In this document: one piece after another, positions 9,545 through 21,260 of the stretch
Position numbering within the stretch: position 1 is the first letter of the stretch
Layout: the number at the start of each line of letters is the position of its first letter
Assembly (NCBI GenBank): GCA_035578175.1
Contig: JAQMRL010000012.1
Location: 18,703,715-18,767,714, forward strand
Origin: Catonia carolina
Taxonomy: Eukaryota; Arthropoda; Insecta; Hemiptera; Achilidae
DNA: 64,000 nucleotides
Direction of reading: 5' to 3'
Notes under the pieces: generated by a model
What the model saw: the letters and a program-made list of their open reading frames with translations, nothing else
The model's database searches: none
What the model was told of the DNA's origin: nothing
Translations under genes and position numbers: made by a program

Positions 9545-10016
9545 TTTGAGCTGTTTTAAGATTGTGACCTTAGTATGCATTTAGAAGAAAAGTGTGCTTA
9601 ATATTATAGTTATAGAAAATTAAAAATTTCTTGTGAAACACTAACGATTTTATTTTGCCAAGTAAATAATGAAAGCAATCTAATTTTAATCATGAGTGAA
9701 TGACCCAAAGTGAAAATCAACCTCTTTTCGACTTAAACATATGGAAAAATCACTAATTGACGCTAAACTAAGCTCTGTGAAAGAAAATGCTAGAAATAAA
9801 ATTTGTAGGTAGATTTTTCCATACTAAGATCAGTAAAAAATCTCATTTTGTACAACTTAAAAACCTAGTAGTTAAATGGGTTTGTTAAGATTGCTGTTTA
9901 AGTTTACATTTTATTATAAAAGTATGTATAACAGAAGTTATAGAAAATTAAAAACTCAACAACTTTTATTTCAACATTTCTTTCTAGTGCCTAATTTAGC
10001 GACATTTAGTATCATG
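9545..10016. repeat. HINE-A mosaic: + / - / + segments
   Basis: A + tandem-unit piece (9545-9632) abuts an inverted 3' terminus (9633-9815, starting 'tgtgaaacactaacgatttt'), then a + tandem unit (about 9880-10016). This is the same inverted-terminus arrangement as at 50050 and 59816. Confidence 0.7.
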
Positions 10017-11388
10017 TAAGGAAGGATAGATTTTTTAAAAATGCGTTAACTTTTTTACCTGCGGTCAAATAGTTTCCCGGACTTTTAAAAATTTTCTACT
10101 AAATTCGATTTTTCAGAATTCCTTTTCAAAACGTATCCTACATCGCAATTCACTATCCTTGTTCAATTCACTCCGCTCTATACAATACACTCTTTTTTAA
10201 CAATAAAGGCAACCTAACAGAAATTAACATTTTATTACATAAATCATTTCTAGATTAATCATAAACTATGTTATTTGGACACGTCCGCTGAATTTCAGCC
10301 ATTTAGCTCGTGTTTATGCCTAGTAAATAGTAGTTATAAGAGTTGATTACCGTTTCAACTCCTTAACAGTGGAATGTCAAAATCGTATCGGTTTAATTTT
10401 TCTATTCCAGATTAAAACAATAACTTTTCAAATTCCAAATTTTTAGCTATTGTGCAAGTATGAGAATCATTGATTAGTGAGTCAGTCAGTAATCAGTGTG
10501 GGGTTTCGTATTATTATATTGTTAACAGATTAGGAGAAAGTAAAAAAGGGTAATTTTTGTTTGTTAGGTTGGCAGTGTCTTGGTTTTTTTTAAATATTAT
10601 ACTAGAGGTTATTATTGCATTAACTATAATACAGTGCCTGATTGTTTTGTTAAAAAGACAGATTAATGTTTTTACAAGTAGTGTTGTTCTCGAGTACATT
10701 TCGTGCGGAGTGGGGATGGAAATTGGTCAAACGCATTAGGTAGAAAAGGACAGAAAATGTTGGCGATATGTCTTGACGAGTACTCCTACTTAAATCGTTG
10801 CCGGTTTGTTTCTTTAAAAAGCGCATGCGTTCTGTGTGTGTTCGTTTTTGCTCAGTGTGTGAGATTAGGTAAATGAGTTTTTTTAAATAGGACACTTAAA
10901 TTATCTTTTCTATAAATATAAGTCTGTATGTAAAATATTTGATTATTGTAATTTTTTAAAGTTGTTTTTTTTAGCAAACGCGGATTTGTGTTAGCATATT
11001 CGTGTTACGTCTGTTCAGTTTTTTTACTCCCTGAGGTTTTTAGCAATTTGAGTCTACATAATTGTACGGTGTTTTGGAGAAACAGCAGTTAGCCGGAAAT
11101 TTAATTTTTCAGTAGAACGACATGGAAACACTAAACATAACGTAAGATGATCTCGTAAAAAAAATTAATCCCACTAAAAGACACCGACATCAGACTCTTC
11201 GCTAAAAGAAACGAAAATACATCATAGGAGCTAAAATAATATTCGATGTAATCAGGAAAGAAAGATCAGTCAGAATGAGGATCTATTGGTAAAACTAAAA
11301 AGACTTCCAAAAGTTGACGTTAAGAAAAATAAAGGTCTTTAGATCAATTTTCGTCTGGTTTCGGTATAAGAATCTACAGGTTTATACT
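10017..11388. other. Long AT-rich stretch without a recognised gene
   Basis: I see no clear family. The open frames at 10514-10895 on both strands are short and motif-free. Near 10850 'gctcagtgtgtgagattag' precedes GTAAAT, which could be a non-coding first exon with a donor, but nothing else supports it. At 11130-11340 there is A-rich text reminiscent of a decayed retroposon, too degraded to assign. Confidence 0.45.
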
Positions 11389-11911
11389 ACTATTTTATTT
11401 TGAAATCTCTTGCCCTACGTGAATATTGTAAGAAAGGAAAGTATTATTTTCATTTCGTTTTTTCGAAATATATTTTTCACCGGAAATACACGTTAACAGG
11501 CCTTCCATGAACCTCAAAAACATGTTTTTGACGATTGATGTGTGTGTGTGTTTGTAAACAAAATATCTTAAGAACGGTAAAGCGTATGAAGTTGAAACTT
11601 TGAACTTAAGTTAGGGGTACAACGAAGGGGCCCCAAACAAAAATTTTCATCTAAATCGGTCAACCGAAAGTATTAGTTTATTCGTGCAATTTTTTTGTAA
11701 AATCTTTTTTTATGCTTTACAAAATGGGGTAAGCGGTTGAATTTCTTGGAGGAGCTCTACTCTCATGGTAATTTTTTTTTAAGAGTGTGTGTCTTTAAGA
11801 TGCATTTTACGGCATAAACGTTCATAATCAAAGTTGAAGAAAATTAAAAAAACCTACAACTTTTATTTGACATTTTTTTCTACAACGCGTAGTTTTATTT
11901 TTTTATTTTAT

Positions 11912-12250
11912 CCTTAATGCTTGTTGTTGTAATCTGTCCAATTTAAGATAAACAAGCAACAATGAGCCAATGAGATGAGGATGATGTGTATGACATGTAA
12001 ATGAGGTCTAGTCTTGGTATTGACCCAGGCTCTTTGAGATTATGGGAGAATATTCCTGAGAGAATATGGTTAATTGAACTCTAACCATCAAAGCACACTG
12101 GCAACCACTGTCTATAAAATAGTATCAAATCAGTATAAAAGTAACTTCCTTTTCTAGGATTTGAACCAGGAACCTTCGTCCCCGAATATCACCTGTTAAA
12201 CAGCTGACTCGCGGCGACGACTTTATACCTCGAGACCAACCCGGTGGGTT
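11912..12250 (-). repeat. SINE-C (tRNA-derived)
   Basis: On the minus strand there is a head 'acccaccgggttggtctcga' with A-box, a B-box-like 'ggttcaaatcct' segment, and the shared body with 'ggttagagttcaatt'. It is inserted within a HINE-A tandem unit. Confidence 0.85.
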
Positions 12251-12454
12251 TAAGTTTGGCGTGCTAGTGTTTATTTTCTATTTTTCTCTTAAAAATCGGA
12301 AGTTAAATGGGATTTTTAAGATTGCTGTTTAAGTATACATTTTATTATAAGTGTCTATAACTGAAGTTGTAGAAAATTAAAAACCCTACAGAATTTATTT
12401 CAACATTTCTTTCTAGTGCCTAGTTTAGCGTCATTTAGTGTCACTCGTTTGTTG

Positions 12455-12828
12455 TTTAGGTCATCAGACGAAAGGCTGGTTTGAACCTCTAGAGGCTTTA
12501 CTAAATAAAACGAGGCGTGAGGTTTACCTTCCTCACTAAATGGAAAGTATGCTTATCAGCATGCCCGGCCGCTGAAAAGCATCTACTTTCCACCCTGCAT
12601 ATGACACCTTCACTTCATTCGCCACAGAGTCTGGCTGTATAATAAAATTAATTACTCTCAAAGGATATAACTCGTGTCTTTTACACCTCACCTCTATCTG
12701 TTCTTAAATTCTTCAGTCATATGATTGGTTGAACATGTGCTAAGAAACAAAACTATTGTTTTGTAGCCCTGGAACCAGCATATCGAGTGCAAAAAATTTA
12801 ACACTCCACCTGCCTGTTATTGGCATAG
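12455..12828 (-). repeat. SINE-B with short target duplication
   Basis: It is a near-complete copy. The flanks share GTCACTC (left near 12444, right near 12829), consistent with a target duplication of about 7-8 bases inside HINE-A. Confidence 0.75.
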
Positions 12829-12957
12829 TCACTCCCGTATGAATAAAGTTAGGTTATGCTTTTTATTTTACATTGTTTACTCATTATTAAATATAGGTTA
12901 TAGCTTCCATTATTTACATTGACAAGAGAAAGTCGTGTTAGTGTTTCACACCAGATT

Positions 12958-13424
12958 TGTGATGATGGTGCAATAGTATTTTTTTTGTAGTGATAACGGT
13001 GAGAGTGAGTTAGAGAAAATGGAATACTGAAGTCCGTCCGTTCTTTGGGATGGAAGATGGAAGGGTGTGAGTGTAAAGGGACTTCAGTGCAGTGAGTGGA
13101 TTTGGATTGGTTTTCGTTTTGCCTCTTCCCCATTCCTTAACCAGGTTTTGCGGGGTGGTGGGTAACGCATTGGAGCAGTGTAGCCACTACACGTTTCACT
13201 TGACGACAAAACATCCCCCGGTTTGGTATCGTTCAAGTTACCTTAATCTACTTGGATGGATTTTACTTATTGAACTTGGATGAAGGTTATTTTTGTAGAT
13301 ATTAGAGATGCCTGCTCGTTTTGAACCATTAATGTTTTTAGGTCCTTTTTTTGGTAATAGTGAGTTAATTTTTTCTTTTTCCTCGAGATACCGATAGTCT
13401 CTAAGTCTATCAATTTTCTATGTA
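12958..13424. other. Unassigned, moderately GC-rich sequence
   Basis: The segment 13000-13250 is less AT-rich and non-repetitive here. Open frames on both strands (13092-13283 +, 12849-13133 -) have no recognised motif. It could be a conserved non-coding or exon-containing segment, but the sequence alone does not show it. Confidence 0.4.
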
Positions 13425-13562
13425 GGTACACGATAACCTGGATTATCTGTACCCCGGGTAATCCAAACATCCCCAAAAAGAAAAAAAACTGTTCTCTCTT
13501 CTTCAGTATATTGATATTTTAAGTACTATACAATATAGGAATAGTGCATCAATTAATTTTAA

Positions 13563-14575
13563 CATACAAATCTGGTGTTAAATACTCACACGACTTTCTC
13601 TTGTCAATTCAAATAATGAACAATATAACCTGACATTAATAATAAAACATTAGAAATAAACAAAAAAACTAAACTCAAAAAATATAACCTAATTTTAATC
13701 ATGAGTGAATGATGCAAAATGAAAACCAACCACAGTTTGGCTTAATAATACGGATATTTATGACTCTTTCACTCTTTGACGCTAAATTATAGGATCTGTA
13801 GAGAAAAATGCTTAAAATAAAAGTTGTACATCTTTTAATTTCCTATAAATTTTATTGTAGCCTACACTTTTACCTAACTTAAGTTCCAAGTTTCAACTTT
13901 GTTCGATGTTTCGTTCTTGAGATATTTTGTTCGCGCGCGCACGCACGCACGCACACACACACCAATAGCTAAAAACATGTTAATTCGTTTTTTTTTTGCT
14001 ACTTGCATTCTGGAGACTCCAAAGGGAGTATAGGACATGTCAAGGTAAAATTTATGAACTGAAAGTTTATCACCAATGTGATAAATTTACTACTTACCAC
14101 CAAAATTTGTTTTTGCTACTGCTTACTTCAGTAGGCTTGTCATGAACCCTATTGAATTAAATATCACACACAATAAATAAAAATAAATCAAACACAATGA
14201 TAAATTCAACACTTACCATTTCCCCCTACCACTGCTTAACTCAGCAGGCTTGTCAAGAACCCCTTTGTATCAAATTGTACACAATATTTGTTTCATTAAA
14301 GTTAAATACCAAAACTATTTAGAAAGGAATTCGTGCACGCTGTAAAATGTTTCATCAATCAAATATTGTTTTAGCTTTTTTTTAAAATGACTTAAATTGT
14401 CACAACTTTTTAAACCTTGAGGCAATTTATTGATGTATTTATTGATGTATTATTGGGTTCAGGAGGTCTGAAAACATGTATATCCGGTGAAAACTCGATT
14501 TCGAAAAATTGACATGAAAACAATACTTTCTTTCCTATAATTATGTTCATATAGGCAAGAGAAAGTAGAAATTAA
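13563..14575 (-). repeat. HINE-A, inverted, with LINE insertion
   Basis: It starts 'aatctggtgttaaatactca', has a CG/CA microsatellite at 13931-13963, then 'caatagctaaaaacatgt'. After a LINE insertion (13980-14452) it resumes 'tgggttcaggaggtctgaaa' and finishes with the 5' hairpin 'ataggcaagagaaagta'. Confidence 0.85.
13980..14452 (-). mobile_element. 5'-truncated LINE with C-terminal ORF remnant
   Basis: On the minus strand a frame ends at TAG (14315-14317) and reads KLPQGLKSCDNLSHFKKK, then KLKQYLIDETFYSVHEFL. This is the usual C-terminal pattern (LP..L......FK..LK.YLI...FYS..E.L) of jockey/CR1/I-type reverse transcriptase ORFs. A 3' UTR follows and the element ends in a poly-A run (T run on + at about 13990-13998). 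It is inserted between 'aaaaacatgt' and 'tgggttcagg' of a HINE-A. Confidence 0.65.
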
Positions 14576-14902
14576 TAATATAACATTATTATTTATAGTT
14601 TAACAAAGTACTCTTATTGGCTCAAATAACAAAAGACGCAGTTGAGAAATTACAAACTTCTAACGGACAAAAATCACTGATTTTTTGAAGAAACCATTGT
14701 AAAATTTTTTAAATGTTTGTGTCAATACCGTAATGAAAGCGTTGTTTGTATAAAAATAGGGAGATTTATGGGACTTATTTCGGCTTCTAAAACCCCCCTT
14801 GATTCTCTACCCTGTTCCTTTAAATTGAACCCTTGATAATCTGAATTTTTCGTAATCCGAACAGCCGCGCACTTCATTTCGGATTATTCAGGGCCTCCTG
14901 TA

Positions 14903-16023
14903 GTTAATTTTTTTCTCGTATAGACCCAATTTTAGACCACGTGAGTTGACTGTAGGCTTCTTTTCTTCTGTCCACTCTATTTCTCTTTTTACTCTTGTTG
15001 AAAGCCCTTAAAGTCGCTAATTAGTTGTCTGAATTTAGTTCGGTTCATTAAGTTGATGTGTGAAACAGAATATTCAAATTGAACGAATAAAAGAATCCTT
15101 CGAAAGTTAAGGACATTCTTATGGTACATTGAGAAGTTACAGCATCAACATTTGTCAATCAATAAGTAAACTTCATTCAGTATTGATTCGAGATTTGTAA
15201 GGGATTTCTCATCATTACTGTTGGAGAATATATCCAGTGTGTTTGTGTGTGTACGCGTGCGCGGGCGCGTTTGTATGCGTTGTATTAAGCAGATGATGGA
15301 ATTTTACCGAACGCTAGTCAACGAACGAATCCTGAAAAAGGCAGGTGGCCGTTTCTCGTTCACAGAATTCAATGCCTATATAACATAACATAGTTATGTC
15401 TACCAACGTTATTTTTTAATGTTTACCCCTCCACTACACACCCAGCCTGTCTACTTATAGAAAACTTTGTTTTATATTACAAAAAAAAAGAAAAGAAAAA
15501 TGCCCGATACAGTCTGGTCACAACAAAAATTTACCTTTGTTTATGAAAGATAAATTTTCTTTACGTTTTTTCTCGCTAATCGGAGTCAGCGCAGAATCAA
15601 GAAACGTAGAGGCCTCTGGCGAGTGTAAAACAAATCCTTGTCATGAGACGCGTCTCATGGCTGGTAGCAGTTTTTTCTAAAGAATATATTATTGTAAGAG
15701 ATCAAGCCCACTGAGTTTTCGTAAGAAAGAAATAGGCTTACCTTTGACCTATGGCAAAAACCATTAGTGATTTCTGTCTCTACTCTTTAAGAAGAATCGA
15801 ATGACTATTTTTGTTTCCAAATTCCGATTTTGATTTCTTGATTTCCGGTTTTGGGCACTTCCGGTCGAAACCGGAACTTCAAAACCAATCCAGACCCACT
15901 ACATTTTTGTATAGATTACGAATCCGAAAACCGTATGTTGCTATCTTGTAGTGTCTTGACTTCTGGATCTGACGGACGGACATCGGAAAATGGTTGATAT
16001 TCATTTACAATTTTTTTAAATTG
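14903..16023. other. Unassigned sequence
   Basis: No gene is recognised. It includes a TG/CG-rich tract at about 15237-15280 and a perfect 18-bp palindrome (CATGAGACGCGTCTCATG, 15642-15659). The region 15780-15900 repeats 'ttccg(a)ttt' phrases but no clear unit. Confidence 0.5.
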
Positions 16024-16072
16024 TTATTTTAGGTCATCAGCCGGAAAGGCTGGTTTGCCTGGTTTAACTTCG
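16024..16072 (-). repeat. SINE-B end fragment
   Basis: Only the tail end is present: 'ggtcatcagccggaaaggct' and 'ggtttgcctggtt'. It lies 380 bases from a full copy. Confidence 0.6.
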
Positions 16073-16451
16073 TGTCATAAAACAAAATTTTCCTCTCGGA
16101 AAAAAATTACCAGACATTAACAATTTGGTAACAGGACTGAAAAGTCACTCTGTACTTACGGAATTCTGCCTTGGGGAACAGCTGGTAATTCTAACGTAGA
16201 AATGATTATTCAAAGGTAACAAATTTAAAATTCTCAGGAACCTTACAATCACCGTGTTACATCTCATAAAAAAATTTTACGAACAGATTTAAACATGCCA
16301 ACAATATATCAAGGAATATTAATGTACTCCTCAACATATGAAACGAAATTAGTATATCATCGTAACGTTTTGGCTGTGTGAACCTCCTAGACAACACTCA
16401 AACACCAAGACGACTACTACGAAGACATCCAACAGTCTATTTTTTGGAGAT
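16073..16451. other. Unassigned sequence between SINE-B pieces
   Basis: I recognise no motif. The text is A-rich with broken frames and could be an old retroposon body. Confidence 0.45.
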
Positions 16452-16852
16452 GTTGTTGTTGTTTAGGTCATCAGGCGAAAGGCTGGTTTGAATCTCTAAG
16501 TCTTTACTTAGTAAAACGAGGAGTGAGGTGGTTTACCTAGCCTTCCTCACTGAGTAGAAAAGTATGCTTATCAGCATGCCTCCGAAAAATATCTACTTTC
16601 CACCCTGCAAATGACACCTTCATGTCATTCACCACTGGGTCTGGCTGTATAATGATGAAATTCATTACTCTCAGAGGAAATAGCTCGTGACTAGTGTCTC
16701 TTACACCTCTACCTCTTCTCTTCGTCAATGCTTACCATGTATAAGAAACGCAGTTAGCTGACCATGTGGTTAGAAACAGAACTGTTTTTTGTTGCTCATG
16801 AACCTTGTAGATCGAGTGCAAATAATTTAACACTCTCCCTGTTATGGGCATA
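16452..16852 (-). repeat. SINE-B, near full length
   Basis: It begins TGTTGTTGTTGTTTAGG and ends 'cctgttatgggca'. The flanks share an approximate direct repeat (about TATTTTTKGAKAT). The reverse-strand frame at 16537-16728 translates the SINE body (QPDPVVND, SFAGWKVD) and is seen in other copies, so it is not a host gene. Confidence 0.8.
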
Positions 16853-17343
16853 TTTTTGATGATAAGAAAACATATCGTACATCCCAAAGAAAACTGTTGT
16901 AAGTTAAAAAAAAAATCGTTTTATTGCACAATAATGAAGAAAATGTAGAGTAGTATCTCCCGTGGAAACAGTATGAAAAAGGTTTAAATTCACCGCCAGA
17001 GGACACTTACATCCTTTTTTTCCAAACTACTTGCTTTAAAGAGCTCGCTAATTGAAAAGTGTATTATTTCATGTTGACTCGCTTTTGTCTGGAAATTGTT
17101 GTACGTGTTTTTGTATTGATTTAGTTGAAAAGAGTATTATTTAGGCTTAAACCCTAGTGATCGTTTGAGATATGACTGACAGGGAACAGAGTATTATTTT
17201 TTGAGTTGCTTCACTATTCTTCAGTGAGTTTGTTAATATTTATGAGTAAATATTTTTTAAAGAGTGATGCATTTTCTCTTACCAACTACTTTTTTTTTCT
17301 GAAAAACCATCAATTATGATAAACCGACTACTTCATAAACCGA
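16853..17343. other. AT-rich sequence, nothing recognised
   Basis: No family or gene signature was found. It ends at the tip of a long-TIR element. Confidence 0.5.
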
Positions 17344-18078
17344 CCCTTACACACACGTGCGCGCGCGCACCACCCTTATACCTGCCTAGCGTTGTTCTAA
17401 ATGCTTCAGTAGTACTAAAGCATTTACCTACTAGGCACTTGACTGCAATTCTACCATTTTGGTGGTAATTATCTTTATCAAAATTGTATAATAATTTTCA
17501 AAATCTACGTATTCCTTGAAAAATGAGTCCAAACACGGTGCTATTGTGACAACCTGAGCATTTACCATGTCGGATTCCATTCTGACTGCCGTTATTCATA
17601 ATATTAGTAAATTTAACAATTATTATTATTATAAATGTAACAATGAATATTATTATTTATTATGCATGTAACAATTATTACGTCTTGTTGCGTTAATCTT
17701 ATCAAAACATAATATTTGATTGACATTGTCGTTTTTATAAAACTAAATAGCCTGCATTGATATTTCTTTATTTGTTATTTTTATTATGCTATTAATTGTT
17801 ACATTTATAATTATAATAATTGTTAAATTTATTAATTCATTATAATATTATTGAACAACAGCAGTCAACTTCGGAAAGCTTAGTATTGTTACAATGACAA
17901 CATGTTTGGACTCATTTTTCAACCATTGATATGTAGAGTTTGAAAATTATTATACAATTTTGATAAAAATAATTAAATCAAATGGTAGGATTGCAGTCAA
18001 GCGCCGAGTAGGTGACTCATTACTGGAGATTGTAGAACCCAGGTAAGGGGTTACTGCGCGCGCGCGCGTGTGTAAGGG
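17344..18078. mobile_element. Long-TIR foldback element
   Basis: Left and right arms are inverted copies. CCCTTACACACACG with CGCGCGCG at the left tip faces CGCGCGCG with GTGTGTAAGGG at the right tip. 'attgtataataattttcaaa' (about 17480) faces 'gtttgaaaattattatacaa' (about 17940), and 'tgagtccaaacac' faces 'catgtttggactca'. Arms are roughly 250-300 bases around a very AT-rich centre. No transposase is present. I could not find a convincing target duplication, so the superfamily is unassigned (a foldback or Mutator-like MITE is possible). Confidence 0.7.
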
Positions 18079-18625
18079 TTGGATTATGATCTAGGTTCCA
18101 CAGAGCTGTGGACGTATTATAATTTTGATTTATTTTGTATTGTTATTTAAAAATTATTTTTAAAACATTGTTGGCCGTTGTAAAAATGTATATAGTCCAT
18201 ATGTTTGAAATTGCAGAAAGGAAAACAGATTAGATTCTATATTGATATTATAATTCACGATAAGTAAGAGTGAAATCTTCTTTTTGCTCTCCTGAATAAT
18301 TTACGCGTTTTGACTTGCGACCGTTTTCTTCGAGATGTACGATATTAACTAGCAGAAGATCTGGAGGAGGTGCATCAATGGGTGAGTCCTCCGTTTAAGA
18401 CACATAAACCAGTTACAGTATTATTAATTCATTCATAACATATATTATTGTTCCTTGGTGAACAGATTGTAGATTTTTTCTTGTTGTTAAATAAAAGTGC
18501 TGTTTTCCAAAGTTGGTAGAATGTAAGTTCCAGTATGTACACCGAAAGTTTATAGCGACGATGTTCACAGTGTTGACAATATGAAAATGTTACGTTAATC
18601 GGGTATTATCCAAATAATTATTATA
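18079..18625. other. Unassigned AT-rich sequence
   Basis: No motif was recognised. A 'gatctggaggaggtgcatca' phrase with GGGTGAGT follows near 18360-18385, which resembles a splice donor without other exon support. Confidence 0.4.
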
Positions 18626-18910
18626 TTGTATGATTTTCCCACCCGAATATTTAGTAGGAAATATTTTCTGGTGGCAGAACGAATTAGGTTTGAACACGTA
18701 TACATTTTGCTGTCCCGTCGTCAACCCAGGTCGTGTTGTAATGGTATTGATCGGGGATCGGGCGTGTTAGAGAGAGACGGGTGGTGGGAAAATGGTGGAA
18801 CAGAGGGGGGTGTAAAGTGCGAGAGAAGAGATGCTTGTTGGGTTTTAGGGGGTGAAGGGGGGAGGGAGTTTTCAGCGAGAGAGTGAAGAATATATACATT
18901 CTACACAAGG
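18626..18910 (+). other. Purine-rich, G-rich segment with a G-quadruplex motif
   Basis: The + strand is strongly G/A-rich from about 18755 to 18885. At 18840-18866 four G runs (3, 5, 6 and 3 G) with loops of 5, 4 and 1 bases meet the canonical quadruplex pattern. The overlapping frames on both strands are low-complexity and not recognised as protein. Confidence 0.6.
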
Positions 18911-19351
18911 ATGAATGGAGAAGGATGAATGTTGGCTGCTATGGAAGGTCACCCTTTCCTGTGTCTATTATATGTTGTGTAGTTTGTAATCTTGGCTGGA
19001 GAAAATGTATGACCATCTATCTCAACATTGCACCCGAATTAAAGGAGGTAATGTATTGTGCCGAGAAAAAATACTTTATGAAATGTATAGTTGGTATAAT
19101 GAAATATTCGAGCGATTGTTAGCCTCAGAGAGGTGGCGTTTAATATTGGGTTTGTAATAGTCGTGGGAGACTACTTTTGATCAGACACAAGCATGTAGGA
19201 ACAGGTACCGATTTTGTATCGATTACAAGTTACCCGCATTACAATGAACTCTCCTAGGTGATGAGTTAGTAAAAAATAATTTAACAAGGCAATTAGTGAT
19301 TAGGGCGAACAATTTTTATCTATCTGTACCACTTTAACCCTTCCTCATAAG
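18911..19351. other. Unassigned sequence
   Basis: A short frame (18883-19122) is present but has no recognised motif. SINE-B follows. Confidence 0.45.
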
Positions 19352-19793
19352 GGTAGGTAAAATGTTCAGTTATTTGCACTCGATCTACTCGTTTCAGGGC
19401 TACAAAAACCAGTTTCGTTTCTTATTACATGGTCAGCCAAATATATGACTGAAGCATTTAATAACAGAAAAGGTAAAAGTGTAAAATACAATGTCAGAAT
19501 TATCTCCTCTGAGAGTAATGAATTTCATTACACAGCCAGAGACCCTGTGGTGAATAAAGTGAGGTGTCATTTACAGGATGGAAAGGCAGATGATTCTGAG
19601 AGGGCCTGGCATCCTGATAAGTATACTTTTCCACTCAGTGAGGAAGGTAATGCAAACCACGTCACTTCTCGTTTTACTTAGTGAAGCCGATGATGACCTA
19701 AACAAACAAATTGCTTACAGTTCCCTCACTCTACATTTTTCAGCCTCTAGAGAAGTTCAACCAGCCTTTCGGCTGATGACCTGAACAACAACA
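19352..19793 (+). repeat. SINE-B with internal insertion
   Basis: It is a near-complete copy ending 'cagcctttcggctgatgacc' and AACAACAAC. Near 19686-19742 an extra segment that itself starts 'gatgatgacctaaacaaac' repeats the tail before the final 'gcctctagagaagttcaacc', which looks like a partial tail duplication. Confidence 0.8.
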
Positions 19794-20029
19794 CTGTATT
19801 ACCTCGTTTGTGTGAACTAATTACGACCGAAAGTTACCCATAACATCGAAAATCCAAATCTGAAACAATGTTAAATTGATAAATACTAAACGCTACTGAA
19901 TATTTCAGAAGAATTTAGAGTTGACATCAAAACAATGGGTATCATTAAGGAAACAACACAGACACGATGATAAACAAAATTTCTAGAAGAAATCTCCGAA
20001 GTGTTAGAAATTAATACTAATAATTAATT

Positions 20030-20620
20030 AGGTTTTCGGCAGTGAGATGGACTGTCACCTGTTCTCTTTAACTGTGTGCTGGAGATAGCTGTTGTTCTGA
20101 ATTGGAAAATGGAACTTGCTAATAAAGGATTGTTAAACAAAGAACACATTGGAGGATCAAAGAACGGCATCAAGATAAAACTGTATTGCTTTTGCAGACG
20201 ACCTACCTAGCAATCGTTTCTAGGAACACGGGAACAGCTATGGAGCAGATCAGCAGAGTTGAAAGAACAAGCAGAAAAAGCAGTAGGCCCTACTACTACT
20301 AGTTTTCCTTCGAGAAAACTAAATACATAACGAACATCAAAACAGCGTTGTTGTTGGCTTCAAGTACCTCGGAGATATAATACAAGTCAGAAAGGATATT
20401 GTGAAAACCGGAATAACCGAGATAACTTAAATGGTCCGAACGAAATTCAGACAACTAATTACGGACTTTACAGGGTCCGCGAAGAGCAAAAACTTTTAAC
20501 ACTTTGTGGACAGAATAAGGGAGGAAACCCTTCAGTGAGGGAATGGTGAGAATGTGGGCTGCAAAAAGAGGTTCCAGAAACGTCTAGTCACCTAACATGG
20601 TCTAAAATTGGCCCTATACG
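20030..20620 (+). pseudogene. LINE reverse transcriptase relic
   Basis: Frames with shifts read DGLSPVLFNCVLE (RT motif B region), then CFADDLAIVSRNT (catalytic FADD box, after skipping a small insertion) and FKYLGDIIQ. These are the successive core motifs of non-LTR reverse transcriptases. Stops and frameshifts make it dead. The distal part ('acaactaattacggacttta') is shared with the fragment at 28780-29010, so both come from one family. Confidence 0.75.
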
Positions 20621-20637
20621 AGAAAAAAAAATAGATA

Positions 20638-20657
20638 CTATATATATATATATATAC
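20638..20657. repeat. (TA)n microsatellite
   Basis: A short TATATA tract directly after the LINE relic. Confidence 0.85.
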
Positions 20658-21260
20658 ATCCTGCTAACAATTCCGCGTCTTTTCAAAAAGCGTGCATTTC
20701 GCACATCGCTTATTTGAAGAGTATATTCAACTTTGATGAGAGTATATAGGGTATTTGTTACACTTACACCCTGAGTTTTGGTATTGGTTTGTCCTGATAT
20801 TGAAAATTGAGCATTTTTTAATTTTATTCACTGTGCTATCAATTCAGACTCCTTTCGAATTACCGACAATTTCGCGTTCGTACAAATTACCGACAATTTC
20901 GCGTCCGGCATCGTTCCCGCTATTATGACTTATAGCCTGCAACAGTGTAAACGATGTTGCCATGTCGTACCGGCACGTGTACTGTAGCATTTGCCACTTC
21001 TACGTGTTGTAATGATTGTAGTTAGATATTCACATCTCACCCTAGTACTTCTCCACACAAGACCATCGTATGAAAACAATTCGTTCACGGACGGAATCCA
21101 ATCCAGTCATCAAAATAATTTATTATTTGTTGTTTATTATTTTGACATGTATTTTAAATAGGTACTTATTTTAAATCAATGTAAAACCAGAATAATTAAA
21201 GAAAGTATATTTTTTATTTGTTAGAGTTAATTATTTAAAATATCCTAATTGTTACAAATA
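20658..21260. other. Sequence with repeated GACGCGAAATTG-type motifs
   Basis: 'aattaccgacaatttcgcgt' occurs twice in a row at about 20859 and 20885, and a related 'aattccgcgtctttt' occurs at about 20670. The complement (ACGCGAAATTGT) recurs at 27150 and 27530. No gene was recognised. Confidence 0.5.

Larger units (their letters stand above)
11389..12957 (+). repeat. Complete HINE-A with nested SINE-C and SINE-B
   Basis: The 5' hairpin (decayed) is at about 11397-11445, TG tract at about 11538-11552, the caaccg block at about 11660, and the first tandem unit to about 11911. SINE-C (11912-12250) follows, then a second unit, SINE-B (12455-12828), and the 3' terminus to 12957. Removing both SINEs restores a continuous element, so both insertions post-date it. 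Confidence 0.85.
13425..14902. mobile_element. pogo/Tigger-like remnant split by HINE-A
   Basis: The left end reads 'cctggattatctgtaccccg' then 'ggtaatccaaaca' (13437-13469). The right end reads 'cggattattcagggcctcct' then GTA (14879-14901). Complementing the right end gives a TACAGGAGGCCCTGAATAATCC terminus in two parts that resembles the left. Most of the interior is an inserted inverted HINE-A (13563-14575). The exact left boundary is uncertain. Confidence 0.45.

Noticed and set aside
16537..16728. Reverse-strand frame that could be a small gene
   Set aside because: It is the body of SINE-B, with the same translation in other copies.
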